From Penelope pileata (Eukaryota > Chordata > Aves > Galliformes > Cracidae), in the NCBI GenBank assembly GCA_013396635.1, contig WBMW01004112.1:1-64000 (forward strand): a stretch of DNA of 64,000 nucleotides, written 5' to 3'. The position numbers were made by a program, and so were the translations under genes. Below, in pieces: positions 13,107 to 28,100 of the stretch; position 1 is the stretch's first letter, and the number at the start of each line of letters is the position of its first letter. The notes beneath the pieces are model-generated. The model ran no database searches and was not told the origin of the DNA. It was given only the letters and a program-made list of their open reading frames with translations.

Positions 13107-16100
13107 GAAAATGTTCATGATTAATCCTATACAGCACTTAAAACCTGCATTCCACAAAAGCAGACTTTGCAAAACAAACCATCTGGACACACAAAAGTGC
13201 AGAAATCACCCATACAAAAGCACAAAGGGAGCATGACACTCTGATGTGGGCAAGTAAGCACTGAATAAACAAGATAGTAGTGCATAGGCCTTTGCTTCCA
13301 AATTCTATCTTTGTAATATCTGAAAGCATTACACAAAAAATACAAAAAAAATATTTTCTTTTGAATTTCTCTCCTTTATCTAAATACTTACTAAATTACA
13401 AAAACAAGTTTAAAAGCATTATTATTAAAATATTAAACTGTAAATAATCCCAGAAACTGTCCAGAATTCACAAACAGGACATGGGATGCACACTGCTTAA
13501 ATACATTGCCAAAAGGAGAACCACGTGCACTGGCAGATGTCAGAAACGGTTTCCTTCTGCCTCTTTCTGCATGTACCCAGGGGTAATGCCACGGTCCCAC
13601 GGTAACTCTCCAGCCAAACCGTGTCATCTGACAGCAGTAAACCCTGAGGTCCTTGCTCTCCAGCTTGAACCACTGTGCTCTGCAGAGATGTAGCAGGGCA
13701 AAGCCACTCAAAGCTCCCTGCAAGGAGCAGTGTCGCCGGCACCCAGACCTGTGAGACAGGGAGCACCCACCTGGGCCTAGCAGGAGCAGAAGATAAGCTG
13801 TGCCCTCCAGCAAAGCCAGCCCCAAAGCACCTGCATGCGCCTAGAGCACCCACCCCACCAGCAGCTCCCAGTGCGGCACTCGGCTTCCAGCGGCTGAGCA
13901 GCCCCTGCCTCCAGGGACAGCCATGCTTCTGCTGAAAGCCACAAATTGCTCTTTTCGTGAGCCGAATTTAAAATAACATAAGTATCAAGAGGAGGCAATT
14001 ACTCAGTGAGGCATCAAGGCTCAGCTCTTCACATCTCTTAATTAGCTGCCTCTAAAAATATAAAATCCTCATGTGAGAATGACATTCAATGGCCCTCAGC
14101 TCAAGGTATTACAGAAGCCTCAGTTCAAACACAATTCAGATCACTGAACCAAATGCTCTGCTATTTACAATGGATCCATATTTTCTCTGAAACTTCATCT
14201 TGGTACTGCACAAATAACTGTGATCTCAAAACTTGTATCAAGTACAAGACCTTTCACAAAAACTAATCAGCAAAACCACTTGACACTCCCTCAATGTTTT
14301 TTAGTCACGAGCATGAATCAACAGTTAGAATATTCATAACTAGAAGGTTATAATAAATTAATCTCATTTAATTTCAGAATGTGAAGTTGTTATGGACTAA
14401 CTTTATGGCCCAGACAAATTGTGCTGAGATTACAGCTCAATTTAGAAGAACAGAGAAATTTTTGAAGTATATGGTTCTTTAATTGTTTTACTCTAGTCCA
14501 ATTTTTGATAAAGAGAACATCACAAGACACATAACTTTTTGTTTTTTGAAACGATACAGGTAGCTAAAGAAACTTCAAAAACAGGTAATTAGATTTTAGA
14601 CTTCATTTGAAGCACTAACAGAAAATGACAGTGAGTGATTTTCTATAGTTTATTTCTTCCATGTTTACTGCCCATACCTTTCCAACCAACTTCAATGATT
14701 AGCAAATCAACAGTTCAACATGGAACTGACATGTTATGAGAATTTAAAAGAAAGAAGTTTTTAAAGATATGCTGCCTTGTTTAGTTTTCCTACAATGAAT
14801 ACTTATTATATTAGATGCTTAAAAAAGAATTATCTTAGTTAAAAGGCAGAAAGTCTTATTTAAGCAAGACTGTCAGAAAAATCTCTTATATTCACTGCTG
14901 ATTATTCCAAAAGTACAAACTGAATTACACTTGTAATGAAAACATGAGATCTCTTTAACCCATTTATTCTGTATGTATTTCTTCAGAAATAAGCTTACCT
15001 TGTAAATTATACTGCTAATCCATCAAATTCACATGGTAGAGTAGGTATAGTTTTATACTCATTAGGCATTCACTTACGAAATTGACAATCTGGCACAGTT
15101 TGTACTCAGCATAACAGCACAAGTTAGAATAAAAATTGAATCATACAGAGAGAAAAATTCTAGTTGGTGAAGACAAGGAATACTGACAGCACAGCAATAA
15201 AAGGACATTCATTTCTTCAATATCTGGCTTGCAACTCACCAAACACATCTATTCTGTTTCAGCACTGGTATCCTCAGGATTACATACTGAAATGAAACTC
15301 AGAGTATTTCTTCCATACATATTTAAATGGTGATGGTTATGATTCTGGAATGCTTTGATTCAAACGGAAACTTCAACTCACCTACACACAGTCCTTGGGA
15401 ATGAAATGCTCAGTTTAGGACTCACCAATGTACAACAAATTCTAAGAATAAGCTCAAAAGGAAAGCTGTTCAGTTAGAAGCAAAGAAGAAGACAAAATGG
15501 AAGCAACACTGCAAAGGCTGATGAACTGGTGCACTTGGCAGTGTAACTTGCAGACCAGAATTGAATCACTCTTTCAGCTGAACACCTCCAGACGCAAAGA
15601 AAACAAATTACTTTGGAATTTAGCCTAGATAGAAAGTGCTCCCTTCTCCCAGTAAGAGGAGATGAAACAGCAGAAATTGCTTTTGTTTGTTGTTCTTCAG
15701 AGACAATTTCAAAAATTCTATTTTGGCTTGAACTGATTTTTGAGCCCCTGTATACAATAGTATCTGTCTGTTTGGAAACATCACATTGGAAGGTCTTGCA
15801 TTACCTTTACGGATTCAAGTATGCCTTTCATCTTACTTATTTTTGGTTGTTACTTTATCTTGTACTTTTTATAAGGCTGATTCGAAGAGTTGTAAGGCAT
15901 CTCTCAAACATGAAGTGATTTGTAAGGGAACATAATTCATTTCTTTCTCTCTCTCACACACACTCTCCAAAACTGACTACGCTTATTATTTACACAAACC
16001 CAACACAGATTCACTACCTAGAAAGAGACCATAAAATGAGCGTGTGCAATATCATGGACAAAAAACGCACAGCGCTACTATATCTGTGAAATAATCACAA

Positions 16101-19100
16101 CGATCCAATTAAGCACATCTTCAATCTTCTGTAAGCAAGTAACTTGACATGCCTTAAGGAGATGTATTTCTTCCAGAAAGGTCAGTATTTCTATTGCCAG
16201 CTTTCTCATATTAACTCAAAATCATCATTCTCTGTGTTTCAATATGTCATTTGTAGTCTCATTGATGTGATGGAAAATGTTAAAAAATGTGATGAACCGC
16301 TACGTAGGAAACACATTCAGGACCACTTAAATTAACTGAAATTTATGCTAAAGCTTTCTGGACAGAATCACTGACTCAGGAAAACGAAGCACTCAAAAAA
16401 AAAAACTTCTCACAGACACATGCACAAGGCAAGGGAAACAAAAAAAAAGTATATAGGTCACACGTCTCACCTCCCATCCCAGTCCCCAAAGCAAGCATCA
16501 GCTTTTCAGTTCTCATGTTCTGTTTTGGTAGCTCAGGAACTGCTCAGCCAGCAGAGATATTTCAGCTTCTCTACCCAAATACTTACTCTTCATATACTCT
16601 CCTTCCGATAAAACCTGCTGAGATGTTCACAATGAACTCATATAGAATGTGGAAAATGAAAAGGAGTCATACTTATTCACTGACCTCAGGAAAGGCTGCT
16701 CTCATTTTCAAATGCTTCCTTCCCATTGTTTTTCCATAAATGCCTCCAAGATGTTAATCCCAAAGAGCATCTAACAGAGTCTTCTTCAACTGAAGCAATA
16801 AAACATAGTTAATTGTCTAATGAACTTTGTTATTAAAATAGAATAAAAATTATTGTATTAGATCCATTTCTTTCATTACTGCTAAGTGAAAGAGCTCAGA
16901 AAAACCTCTGGATTTCAGTCCTGATGCTCTGCCTGGCACTATGCATTACTGTCAACTTCTCTTTATTGCAGGACAGTTAACCTTGAACAGTGTAGCACAA
17001 AAATACACTTACCATGAAGATAGATAACTAACTCAAGCCCTAATCTACACTCTCAAAACTCATGACATTGAGGCCCTGTGTTTTTCTCATTTATTCTTCA
17101 CAGACAAAAAATAGCTAATCTAACAAAGGGATTAAGCCTTAGATTAAGAGAGTATGCAATCAAGCAGATACTCTGTATGACATACCAAAATAAATGTTCT
17201 GAGATGCTTAAAATGTTAACGGGAGACAATGTGAAGAGAGATATAATGTATTGTGGCAGGAATCCTGACCTCAACCACGTAACTATCCACCAAGAGGGGA
17301 CAAAAGAATTCAGTTTGCTGTTCCGTGTTCCTAGATTGGCAGGAAACCAGACAAAGAGAGAAAGGGCTGGGCAGTACACCTTGTAAGAAGCGCGGCACAT
17401 GCTTTGTGATCAGCCTTCCCCACAACAAAAACATCTGTTTTGGGAGTGTATCTGCACTCTAAACTCTTCCAGAAAAGTCATAGACTCGTGATGAATGCTT
17501 CCGGTAATCTGTAGTAAAATAAAATTTATAGTGTAATTCATAGTATAAATAAACAGAAAGATGAGGAATTTGAGTTGAGATTTAGACAGGAAATCTACTC
17601 CAGAATCTTTTCTAATAAACCAATTTTTAAATACAACAGCATTTAAGAAATAGTTTACAATGCATCTTTGAGCATAGCTTTTTAGGAAGTTTCTCCAGAA
17701 AAGATTCCAGCGAAAAAGTGTGTGAATAGCTGTAAATATTTTTAACCATTTAGATGGTGCAGAACAGATGACAGAGGTCCCTAGAAATTGCCACAAATCC
17801 ATGAAGCAACACCTGCATTAAACACAGACTTACTGCATGGCACTTCTGCTATGACTCAGCAGAGAAGTGTAATTATTTAAATTATACAGTAGCTAAAAGC
17901 ATCAATATAATCATAGCAGAAAAGCAGCTTTTGCAGAAGTATGGGTATTAATATTGTTTGATCCTTTAGTGTGATCTGGAAAATGATGGAAGAGATTCAA
18001 TTGACAGGAAAAGAAAGGGTCAGTGGTCTCAAGCAGCAGAATGCTTTAGAAAAAGAGAGGAATGCCTCCTGGGACAAAGATGGACAGATGTCTTCTTGTC
18101 ACTCAGTTCTCACTGTTAAACAGTTTAATCCTTTTAAAAGCACAGCATCCCTCATTCTGGATATTCTGTTCTAGAAGAGGGATTAACAGCACGTATTGTT
18201 TGCCAGGTATTTTTGAACAGATCCTGCACAACAATGTTCTCATTGTTTCAAGTTTCACACTTGATGATGAGCAGAAATGACATCTCCATCTTACTTGCTC
18301 TATTTAATTCTACTTTATGCTATTCTAAATTCAATTCACTTTACATTTTATGTGAATGATGATGGTATTAGGAGAAAAAGAATCACAACAGTAGGTACTG
18401 CAGTTTCAGATTAACACAGGCAAAGACCCGATCTGACCCACCAGAGTGCTGCCTCTCCAAGCACTGCCCTTAAGCCATGTCAGAATCGCTTCTGGCTTCC
18501 CTGTACAGATAAAGGGAGAGAAGTGACACATCTGACTTCGGAGGCACCCTCCAGGGAAGAGGAGCAGACATTCAAAACTATTCCCCGAGCCAATACCATG
18601 ACGAAGGCAGAGGGCAGCTTCCTGGTTGTGCACTGCATCAACAGAGCCCTGTGGCCAAGGCATCAGGGAGCCCACAGGCCAAGTACCACCCACGAGGAAG
18701 TCACGGGCCCTGAGCGCCACTGAACCATTCAGTTGTCAGTATCACCTGAATCAACCCAAAATACATGTGGTCCATGCACCTTCATCTCACTTTACAGCTT
18801 TCATAAATGTTGAGGGTGTTTTTTTTGGCCAGGTACAATGAATCTAAAGGCATCTCCCTTCTCTGTTCCTCTCCTTAAAGCATCCAGAAAAACATCAGGC
18901 CTTCTTACTCAAACACTGAGCAGTAAGAAGCTCAAATGTTAGTCAAATTTCAGAGGCTCCATATGTTTTAAAGTATAAGTAACTCATCTACAGCTGGTTG
19001 AGCAAACTTGTCCGCGGCTTAACAGTGAGACCAGTCATCTCTCCTTGCTCATGGTCTATTATTTTCAACTACAATCCAGGCTACTTTAGGGCCCATGTTT

Positions 19101-21728
19101 ATGTTCTACATAAACTTCGTTCACCTGAATATTCTTCTTCATCTTACAAAATAGCAGTAGATTCAATCTCTTCCTCTTTTTTTTTTTTAAGCAAACATTT
19201 TGTCTACATTTGGTAATTCTCCTATTTAGCATCAAAGGACAGAGACACACTGTGGTTGGATAATGCAAACATTACCCAGAGCAAATGAACAATTTCACCT
19301 AAAGAAGCACTCTTCCTGGCAGCAGAAGGATCATGCTTTAAAGCAAAAATATAGAAACATTAACAGAATTGTAACACAGTCTTCCTTCTGAGCAGCTTCA
19401 GAGACATTTGTAATCTTGGGAAAATAAAAAAATCCCAGGAACTAGGAAATATAAGCATGCATTGCTTGAATTGCTGTAGGTTTGACTAAAAGATGGGTAA
19501 AACAAGTAATATTTATGCTACCAAAAATCAGCTATGAGATGTTACATTTGTAACTATAACATTAAATTATTACTGAATTATTAAAGATATAATTATCACA
19601 ATCTAAATTACGCAAAGGAATGCAGAATTGAGGAAAACAGCTAACTTCTAAGGAACACTGAGGGTGAATGTTATAGAACAAAAGAAGAATATAGGAAAGA
19701 CATACCCATTATGATAAACTTGAGATTTAATAGGACATCTGTGATTTTGCCAGGAGAAACAGAAATAAAGCAGTAAGCTGAACATTCAGCAGTCATGCTA
19801 CTTTGGAGAAAGAAAAATGCACAGTTAATGCATCTTGGGAACATGCTATAAATGACTGCTACAAATCTACTCAATAATACCAGCACACAACTACCTGACC
19901 TAAACAAGAGCTTTATAGCAGCATTTATGAAATTTCTGCAGCTTATTTAACTGTGACCTCCTTTATTCATGGTAAAGCCTCTTGTAGCTTGGTAAACTAC
20001 CAGACAAAGCATAATGTAACTGAAATGCAAACCTCTTCCACAGTTGTCAACCAAAGCCAGATCTCCTACTTTGAAAAAGGAAGCCTTTAAAGCTTTTTAA
20101 AGCCATGCCATTGGTCACGCTAGGAAACTGCTTTATAATGTTTCTAAGCATCAGATCTAATTACCTGTAGTTGTAACAAAACTTAGTAGCTTAGCACAGC
20201 CAAAAGCATAACAAATCACATTACTCATTGTGTAATAACAAGAGAATAAACAAAAACGGTAAAGTTAGATGGAGCTAATATATGCTAGGAAAAACAAGCA
20301 GCAGGTATATGTGCACTGCTAGATACACCTGTCCATGTTAGGAGGTACCTACAAACTCTTCTATAGTATTTTCATGCATTGATTTAACAAAGGGCAGCAT
20401 TTTCACACAATGCGTTGACCCAGTGATGGACCAAGAAATAGCCTGTCTTTTGCCAAATGACACCTTCCAGTTCTCCATGTACCACAGGACACATCTATTC
20501 CACATCTAAAGCTTCTGACACATACTAATCTGGATTATGTCTGCCTTGTTAAAGAAGTACACTAATAAACAACACAAGTAACACCAAACTTGCAGGCATT
20601 ATTCTCATCTCTCTAATACTGTATTATTGTAAAATGTTGTATGTGACAGATTCTATTTCTCAAATATTTTCAAGGACATAGTATCAACATTTAAGAAAGA
20701 AGTACAGATGAAAAAAACAACAACCCTGAAAGTGTTAAAATACAAAACCAATCTCAAAGGCAAAGAAGGGTCAAAGTAAAATGTTCATTCAAATATATTA
20801 TTTCAAATCTACTTACTAAGAAGTATTATCCTATGGGCAATTGTTGAGTAGTTTTTCACCATATTATTTTATCGTCACAGAAATCCTGTGAAGGTGATGC
20901 TTTATATGTGGAATGTTTCTGAAATAACGGACCTTCTAAGAACTCTGTGACAGTGCAAGAAAATAATATATTGTCACTGATAGCATTTAACTACCTTAAT
21001 CTTGTTCATTGTTCTCATTCTGACCTCCCTTTCTCATTTTTCTTCCTAAATTCATTTTTTTCCAATGGGTGAAGGACAGCATTTACAGAAAAGCACCATT
21101 CATAGCACACAACTCATTCCAAACTGCCTACTTTATATTTAGTATGTGTGTCATGATAGCACAAGAAGCAAAGAAAGAAAATCATGTGCTTTTTAATATC
21201 TAAAGATAGTGTAACTAATTTTTGAATGCGTGACTAATTATTAATATGCCTTCAATTTTTCAGTACTATAAAACTGCATAGTTGCATAACATGCCATATT
21301 TTATCACATTGTTATATTACTGCAGAATTACCAAGAATGTGTTTTTGAAATACATATATGTACATACATATTACGTATCTCAAAAATAAGTAACTGTGAC
21401 TTATTCAAATTGATGCCTACATCTAACATGTGGTCATAAATGTTTAATTTTTTAAAAGCAAGTTATCATCTTTAGCACTTGATCTTTAATACTTGATGCT
21501 TACACAGTATTACATTCCAATTACCACACAAAACATTTAAAATACTTAAATCAGGCAGTAACAATGAGATAGCAAGAATGCCAATAGCGCTGCAGAGAGT
21601 TGTTATTATGCAGTAACATTTGAGGACTCTTAGAAAATGCTACAAAATCTCTGTTAACAGAAATCATATGTTCACAGTACTCCAGTAGTTTGGCGTCTAC
21701 TAATGAGTTAATTCTGGAAATAAATCAG
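13107..21728. other. Unique non-coding DNA with a GC-richer patch
   Basis: Mostly AT-rich unique sequence. A GC-richer patch at about 13480-13940 holds overlapping frames of 118 and 130 codons on the minus strand. They resemble no known protein, and such frames are expected when stop codons thin out in GC-rich DNA. A short CT/CA tract lies at about 15942-15968. A 101-codon hydrophobic frame at 15613-15918 begins at TTG, not ATG, and is not called as a gene. No RNA gene was recognised. Confidence 0.5.
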
Positions 21729-22176
21729 GCCACAGAGATGATCAGAGGGCTGGAGCACCTGCCCTGTGAGGACAGACTGAGGGAGCTGGGCTTGTTCAGC
21801 ATGGAGGTGGCTGCGGGGAGACCTCATTGTGGCCTTCCAGTATTTATAGAAAGATTATAAACAGGAGGGAGACAGACTTTTCACATCTGATAGTGACAGG
21901 ACAAGGAGGAATGGCTTTAAGCTGAAGGAGGGAAGATTTAGATTGGATGTCGGGGAAGTTCTTTACCGAGAGAGTGGTGAGGTGCTGGCACAGGCTGTCC
22001 AGAGAGGTTGTGGATGCTCCATCCCTGGAGGTGTTCAAGGCCAGGTTGGATGGGGGCCTGGGCAACCTGATCTAGTATCAGATCTGGAGGTTGGCAGCCC
22101 TGTCTCTCGCAGGGGCACAGGAACTTGATGTTCCTTGGGGTCCCTTCCAACCCAGACCATTCTACGATTCTATGAT
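21729..22176 (+). mobile_element. CR1 LINE, 5'-truncated 3' end
   Basis: A plus-strand CR1 fragment of about 450 bases. It begins in the block that reads GATGATCAGAGGGCTGGAGC. It continues through GCTGAGGGAGCTGGGCTTG-like sequence, the ACAGGACAAGGAGGAATGG segment, the TCCCTGGAGGTGTTCAAGG segment and GGGTCCCTTCCAACCCAGA, and ends in two tail octamers (TTCTACGATTCTATGAT). It covers the same part of CR1 as the copy at 12.6-13.1 kb and is probably from a related subfamily. It starts about 100 bases later in the consensus, so the two are separate insertions. No frame is intact. Confidence 0.96.
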
Positions 22177-25100
22177 CCCTGGTGACAGAAAGAACCATGA
22201 GTCTTCAGTGATGCCCCTCTCCTCAGTAGGAAGACTCTGAAGGGGGCTAGAGGTTAGAAAAATGATTGTTGACCTACAACAGTGAATGAATGTTTGAAGA
22301 GCACACTTATCCAGATCCACCCAAGAATACAATATATTGACCCTTTATGTTAAAAATAAAAAAATAAATGACCTATAACAGATAATACTACTTGCTGAAG
22401 AAAACATTACACAGCATGCTCAGATGTTCTACTTGTCTCAAAGATTCTTGCTACCTTGGGGAGCTAACTATACTGATTGTAGTAAACTTTTAGTAAACTT
22501 GTAGTAAACGGACTTATTCAATCAGCCTACTGCCATCAGAAACAACTGTCCCATCCCTACATAGGCAAAAGAAACAAGGGGTTATAGCAAGCCAAGAAGT
22601 TATCAGCATGTCTACCTTCCTCAACAGTACTAGTAATGGCAATGCAACAGCCTTGGATGCCACAACTTTCATTTCCAATTTAGCAAGTTGGCTAGCCAAC
22701 TTTCTCTTTCCCTAGTAAATAGCTCTCAATCTTGAATCCACTTTTGTATTTTAATTATATCACAAATAGAAATAAGAATGACAAAGGTTTTTCATGTTTC
22801 TCTGAGGGTTCACGTGTTTCTGTGCATTGGTGTCTCTGTGTGTGGGCTGGAGAGGAAAGGCAATAGGTTGTTCTTCCAGTGGACTAACAGTCATGCAACA
22901 AGCACCATTAGGGGTCAAAAGCCACATTTGCTCTTTCCTCACCATTTGGAAGTTTGCAGAGCCTGCCTAGCCATGAACAGAACTGACATTTTGTTCTGTT
23001 TTATTGAAGGGACATCTGGGATAGTCTCCCTTCTCTCCCTGCCAGCAAGTACGGATTTACTACATATTTCTTACTGCATAAAAAACAACGAATGAGAAGA
23101 ACAGAAACACCAGAAAAAAGTCTCCTCAAACCTCTAGGTAGGCCAAACCAGAAGGACAGTGAGGCAGCTTAGCCAGTAATACGAAGCTTGGTGACCAATT
23201 TTTTGAGCTACCACAGACCTCCCTGTGTGCTTCTAAACCACTTTGAAAAAATAGGGACTTCAGCCACAGGAAGGTTTCAGCGCTTGTAAAACACCACAGT
23301 TAAAACTACTAGCTGTTTCAAGAAAAAAACAAAAACCTACAACAAAGTCAACAAACTTCTGTCAGGCATTTTTGACAAAGTGTGATTTCATCTCCTAGAC
23401 TATTCTGAGGAATTCCCTGTGTTTTTTTTCACCTCTCTTCATATGTTCACGTTTAAGGCAGGTTCTATTCCTGCTTAGCAAGTTCTGAAGTTCAATGACC
23501 ATCTGTTGACAACATATGCACACTGGTACCAGAAACAGCTACACACTAACCAACACTAACAAAAATCAGATGCAGCCAGAGAACCTGTAAGTAGGCTGTA
23601 CCAAGCCTCAAATAATGTGTTTCATTTAGCACTATTGTCACTTACCTTTTCTGGTTTTTTTTTAAACTACAACAAAGGTTTTTTGTAATAACAACTGGAT
23701 TTCAGTCAAAGGTAAGAGGAACAACAAAATTTGATAGTATGGAAGTTACTAAATTACAGGGAGTAAAAAATATATATTATTTGTTAAAAGTTACTTTTAA
23801 TCACTGAAGTCATCAGAAAACATGTTCTCCAGAATCTCAGCTCAATTTGTACATTCAGACACCGAACAAGCTTTATTTTGATTTAGCACACCTTAGCTCC
23901 TGCTATTTCTCATTGACTTCTAGAAGTCCCCTTCATGGAACGCCATAATTTTGTAACTACTGTGCAAAGTTAAATGTCAACCAAGACCAGAAAAGGAGCT
24001 TATCACAATTCTTTCTTTTTCCCTATCTCTTGGAGTAGGTCTAGAATAAGACTTTTGTTTAGTAACTATCAATCCTTAAATTGGTGAGAGAGAGAACCAA
24101 TCAATGCAGGAAAGTGTGTTACAGTCTTCAACAGACAGCAGCTTCTTCTGACTCTATATTTGGTGAACTAGTTTTTAACCTTCTTTGAAATCAGTTCTTC
24201 AAAGAAACCATTTTGCATTTCTAACCACACAATTAGCTTTTCTCTTAAGAGGTCTTGAACTCACCAGAAGCTGACTGATGTATCCACCAGTAACAGTTTA
24301 TTCGTCATGGATATGGTACCTCTGCAGCTGCAAACAGCAATACTGTAGTAATTTGGGAACATCTGAGCATCAGTGACACACTATGCTGGATGCCCTCCCT
24401 ATTGTAGTTTTGGCAACAGTTAAGTCAAATCAAAAATTTCTTCCATGCACTGTAGTTAAAAGTCATCCTACAGTGAAGAGAAGTTTCCTGACGAGGTAAA
24501 CTCCTGCATGTCTACAAAAGAACTTCTTGTTAACTCACCATCTTCTTCAAGTACTTCCCCTATATTAACATGCAAAAATTCAGAAAAGTAGTAACATTAA
24601 TTCCATATCCATTTCCCTCAAAACTGTTTTCCACTCAATGAAAGACTACAGTGACTGAAAATAAAAGCTTTTGATATATTTATACTCACATATATCCATA
24701 AAACATCTTAATACCCAGAAGACTGGTAATGAGTTGATATTCTGCTGAAGAATATACTCTTTTGCTAAATTAGTCACAGTGTTCTGTGAAAAACACTATG
24801 ATAAAACTAAGATCTTATGAGTATTTCATATTATATTAAAGCATCATTATCATAATTAAAACATAGCCTCTACATTACATTAGATTAGCTGCTCTGGAAA
24901 TTCATCATCGAACTGTGAAGTGAGTAGAACTGATATTTAAGCTACAATATGTTTCCTACCTTTCAATTATGAAACACTGCATAGAGCTCAGCAACGTCAC
25001 CTAAATATACCAGCCCTCTCCAGTACTAGATGCAAACTGCTGTGCTTGACGTGATGTGTGTACAAGTCAACTCTGCTCAAACAGTGGGCTTTATTTTGAG

Positions 25101-28100
25101 ATAATGAAGCAATAAACCAAAGCATGCAGAATGACTATGCAGCTACAATGATTGCAGCCAGGTTTACACACAGCATGGAACAGGAGGGAGGCTGGATTGG
25201 AGCCTCGCAAGCACAGGAACAGCAGCTGACGTCACCTCTGTCCTGTAACTCATGTGCAGCACGGTGCTGCCCCAGAGAGGCTCGTAGATTTCTCTCGCTC
25301 TATTTATTCATTCCCAAGCTCGCTGGAAGCAGCCTGAGTGTAAGCAATCTCCTCTAATTTCAGGACCACAGTTCTGCTAACTAAATACTCTGCAGTAAGT
25401 CCCTCTGTCCCTCTAAGAAAGCCCTGCAAATCTTTGTGCTTCAAAGCAGAAAAGCATGGGAACACAAACAGATGCCACAACCACTACAAAGACAAAGATG
25501 ACTTTGAATGAAGTACTTGAATGAGGGTGGAGAGAGCTGGGAATCTGTACGAAAGGAATCATATGAAAAAAAAAAAAGGAAACAATGTAAATTATGATTT
25601 AAGACAGCAATTCTATTTCTCTATTTTCCCCTAGCAGCTGAGGAAAGCACCAGAGTTGCATCTCACTTCCACAACAGAGGGAGAAATTTAAGCACTTCAG
25701 AATGAGATTTTACATAAACTGATTGCTAAGTGGGAATCCACCTAACAGCAGGTGCTAATGAGGGAAGGCAACTGCTTAACCTTTCTTATGGATTTTGGCA
25801 ACTAACAGTGTGGAGAGCACCTGCCAGAACTCGACATCCAGGCTTCTCCTGGTGAGACAGCCAACCCTGTGGCTGGAGGGAAGGCACTTCCCTCCCTACC
25901 TCTCTTGCAGACAGTGTTTTGACAGGGGCTCCAACCAGAGGCTCCAACTTAAAATTTCCACATTAGAGGAGCCTGTGACTCCAATCCTAAAGGGAGCTCT
26001 GAACGTTCAGTCTTACAAGTTGTGCAGGTGAACCAAATTTCTGTATTTGGACCAATCAGTCCCAATATGGATTTACAGAAACAAATCAGGCAAATGTATA
26101 TCTTTTTGTCTTTCTTTCTGAATTAGCCTCTTCATTTGAGAAAACTGCTTTTCTAGGAAACCTTGGTCCAGCAACTGATGTTGAAAGTGCAACATTCTCA
26201 TTTTAAAGTCATGATTAAGAAGTCTCAGATCCTGAAATTTTTTCTTCCTTTACACCAAAGAGCAACTGACAGAAACAGAAACTGCTTCCTTCAAAAATCA
26301 AAACTGTCAGAAAAACTTTGGTCTTAGCTAGCTTAATTCAATCTTTCAAAAGATATACAAAATTAATTAGCGCTTTGCTGTATGGTAGCTTTAGCACAAT
26401 TCTGCAGTATCGGTAAGTAAAATTTTGTTGTCAGGGAGCAATGGTGGCTGAAAGTCTCGAGCTAGCTTTCAAAAAAATCAGTGCATTTATTTTGAAATAG
26501 CAGTAATTTAGGACTATGCTCCCAGAAATATTTAGCAATTTTCACAATAAACGTTAGAGGCAATGGTGTAAAAATCATATATTCTAAGAAAACAAGATAA
26601 TGTGATAAAACTGTGTAAAGTTTTCCCTAATTAAGTAAAGCCAGAGCTGAAAAAATGCATTTCCACTGTCTCCTTTAGTGAAGAAGACACACAACAGATA
26701 CCCCATGGAATTAGCTGTCTCACAGCTATGAAGTTCCAGTAATGTTAATACTAGCATATTAAACCCTATAGTATCTTATTTTAGTCATCCCTAGAAGCTT
26801 GTGTATATTTTTAACATTTGTAACAAGCCCTACAGGTTCTATTCCCATGATTTTCATGCAGGCCTGCTGTCAGTAATTGGTGCTCTCTTGCCTTTCAGCT
26901 AATTACCTTCTTACCCCCCAAGTGGAGTTTGGAAACGTATAATCTCCTGCAACACAAGTTTTCTTGGTGAAAAGGAAACATCTCTTTGAAAGAGTTTTTT
27001 GGCAGCGGTTGGTGTAGCAACCGCTTTAGTCAGGTTGAATTCTACACTTCAGTAAATTCAGAAAGGTTACTTACTATTCAATATCCCCCATTTTCTGCTC
27101 CTGTTGAATGGTATATTAACTTTGTTCTCCGGAAACCTCTAACCAGAAAACAAACCTAAATAATACTGAGAAATTGTGGATACAACAACTCATTTTGTAA
27201 AGGAAATTCTGGAGGATTGTCTGTATTTGGAGCCATCAAGCATTAGATCCAAAACAAATTAAACATACAAAGAAGGTAGAGTAAGTTGGGCAAAAAGTAC
27301 ATAGTCTAGCAATAGTTACCAGTTCACTTCAGTCAAACGTACATAGAAACAACTGCTTGCAAGACAAACAGACAAAATACAAGCATGCACAGCAAGATAC
27401 CTGTAGAAGCATAGGCCAAGCAGTACAGTTCCCACTGTATATACATTTGTAATAGTGGGATCAGTAGGCTATGACAGAGCAAATAAAATTATTCAGCACT
27501 TGAATGATAACACATAATATTCAAGCATAAATCACACTCAGTTTTGACCACTGTACACTCATCTTACATTCCCAATGATTCACCCAGCTATCATCAATGA
27601 TAATGGTTATCATAACCTTCCAGTATTTCCAAACGTAAGTTTTCCAGCAAGGTGCCTTGCTTTCCAGCAAAGTGCTATTCAAGACCTCAGGGAACCAGCA
27701 GCCTGTCCTGTGACTGTCTTCACTGCATCACTCTGAGCTCCTCCCCAGAGCACATCAGCTCAGGAAAGTTCCCTCTGGACAGGCAGTCTCTTCCTGGGAG
27801 TACAGGAAGGGGACTACAGAACTTGCTAGCTACCTTGCAGTTAGGAATACTAGAATACTGGTGATAGTCAGACTCAACTAAGCTAAAAATATTAAGCCTA
27901 TAAAAGACTAAAAGACCAGGATAGCTGAAGACACATTTTCACACTTGTATTGTGACAGTCATACCACAGACACATTCTTGAACATGTTGCCCAAAACAGT
28001 TACATTTAATTCTAGTTTCAGACTGTTCCATGCTGAAATGCTCAACACCTGTGATGTAATTAGTAGGTAACAAGCATATAGTTAATTAATTTTTTAAATG

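Noticed and set aside
15613..15918. 101-codon frame with hydrophobic segments suggesting a membrane protein
   Set aside because: It starts at TTG and has no ATG until its last codons. T-rich DNA readily encodes Leu/Phe/Ile runs by chance.
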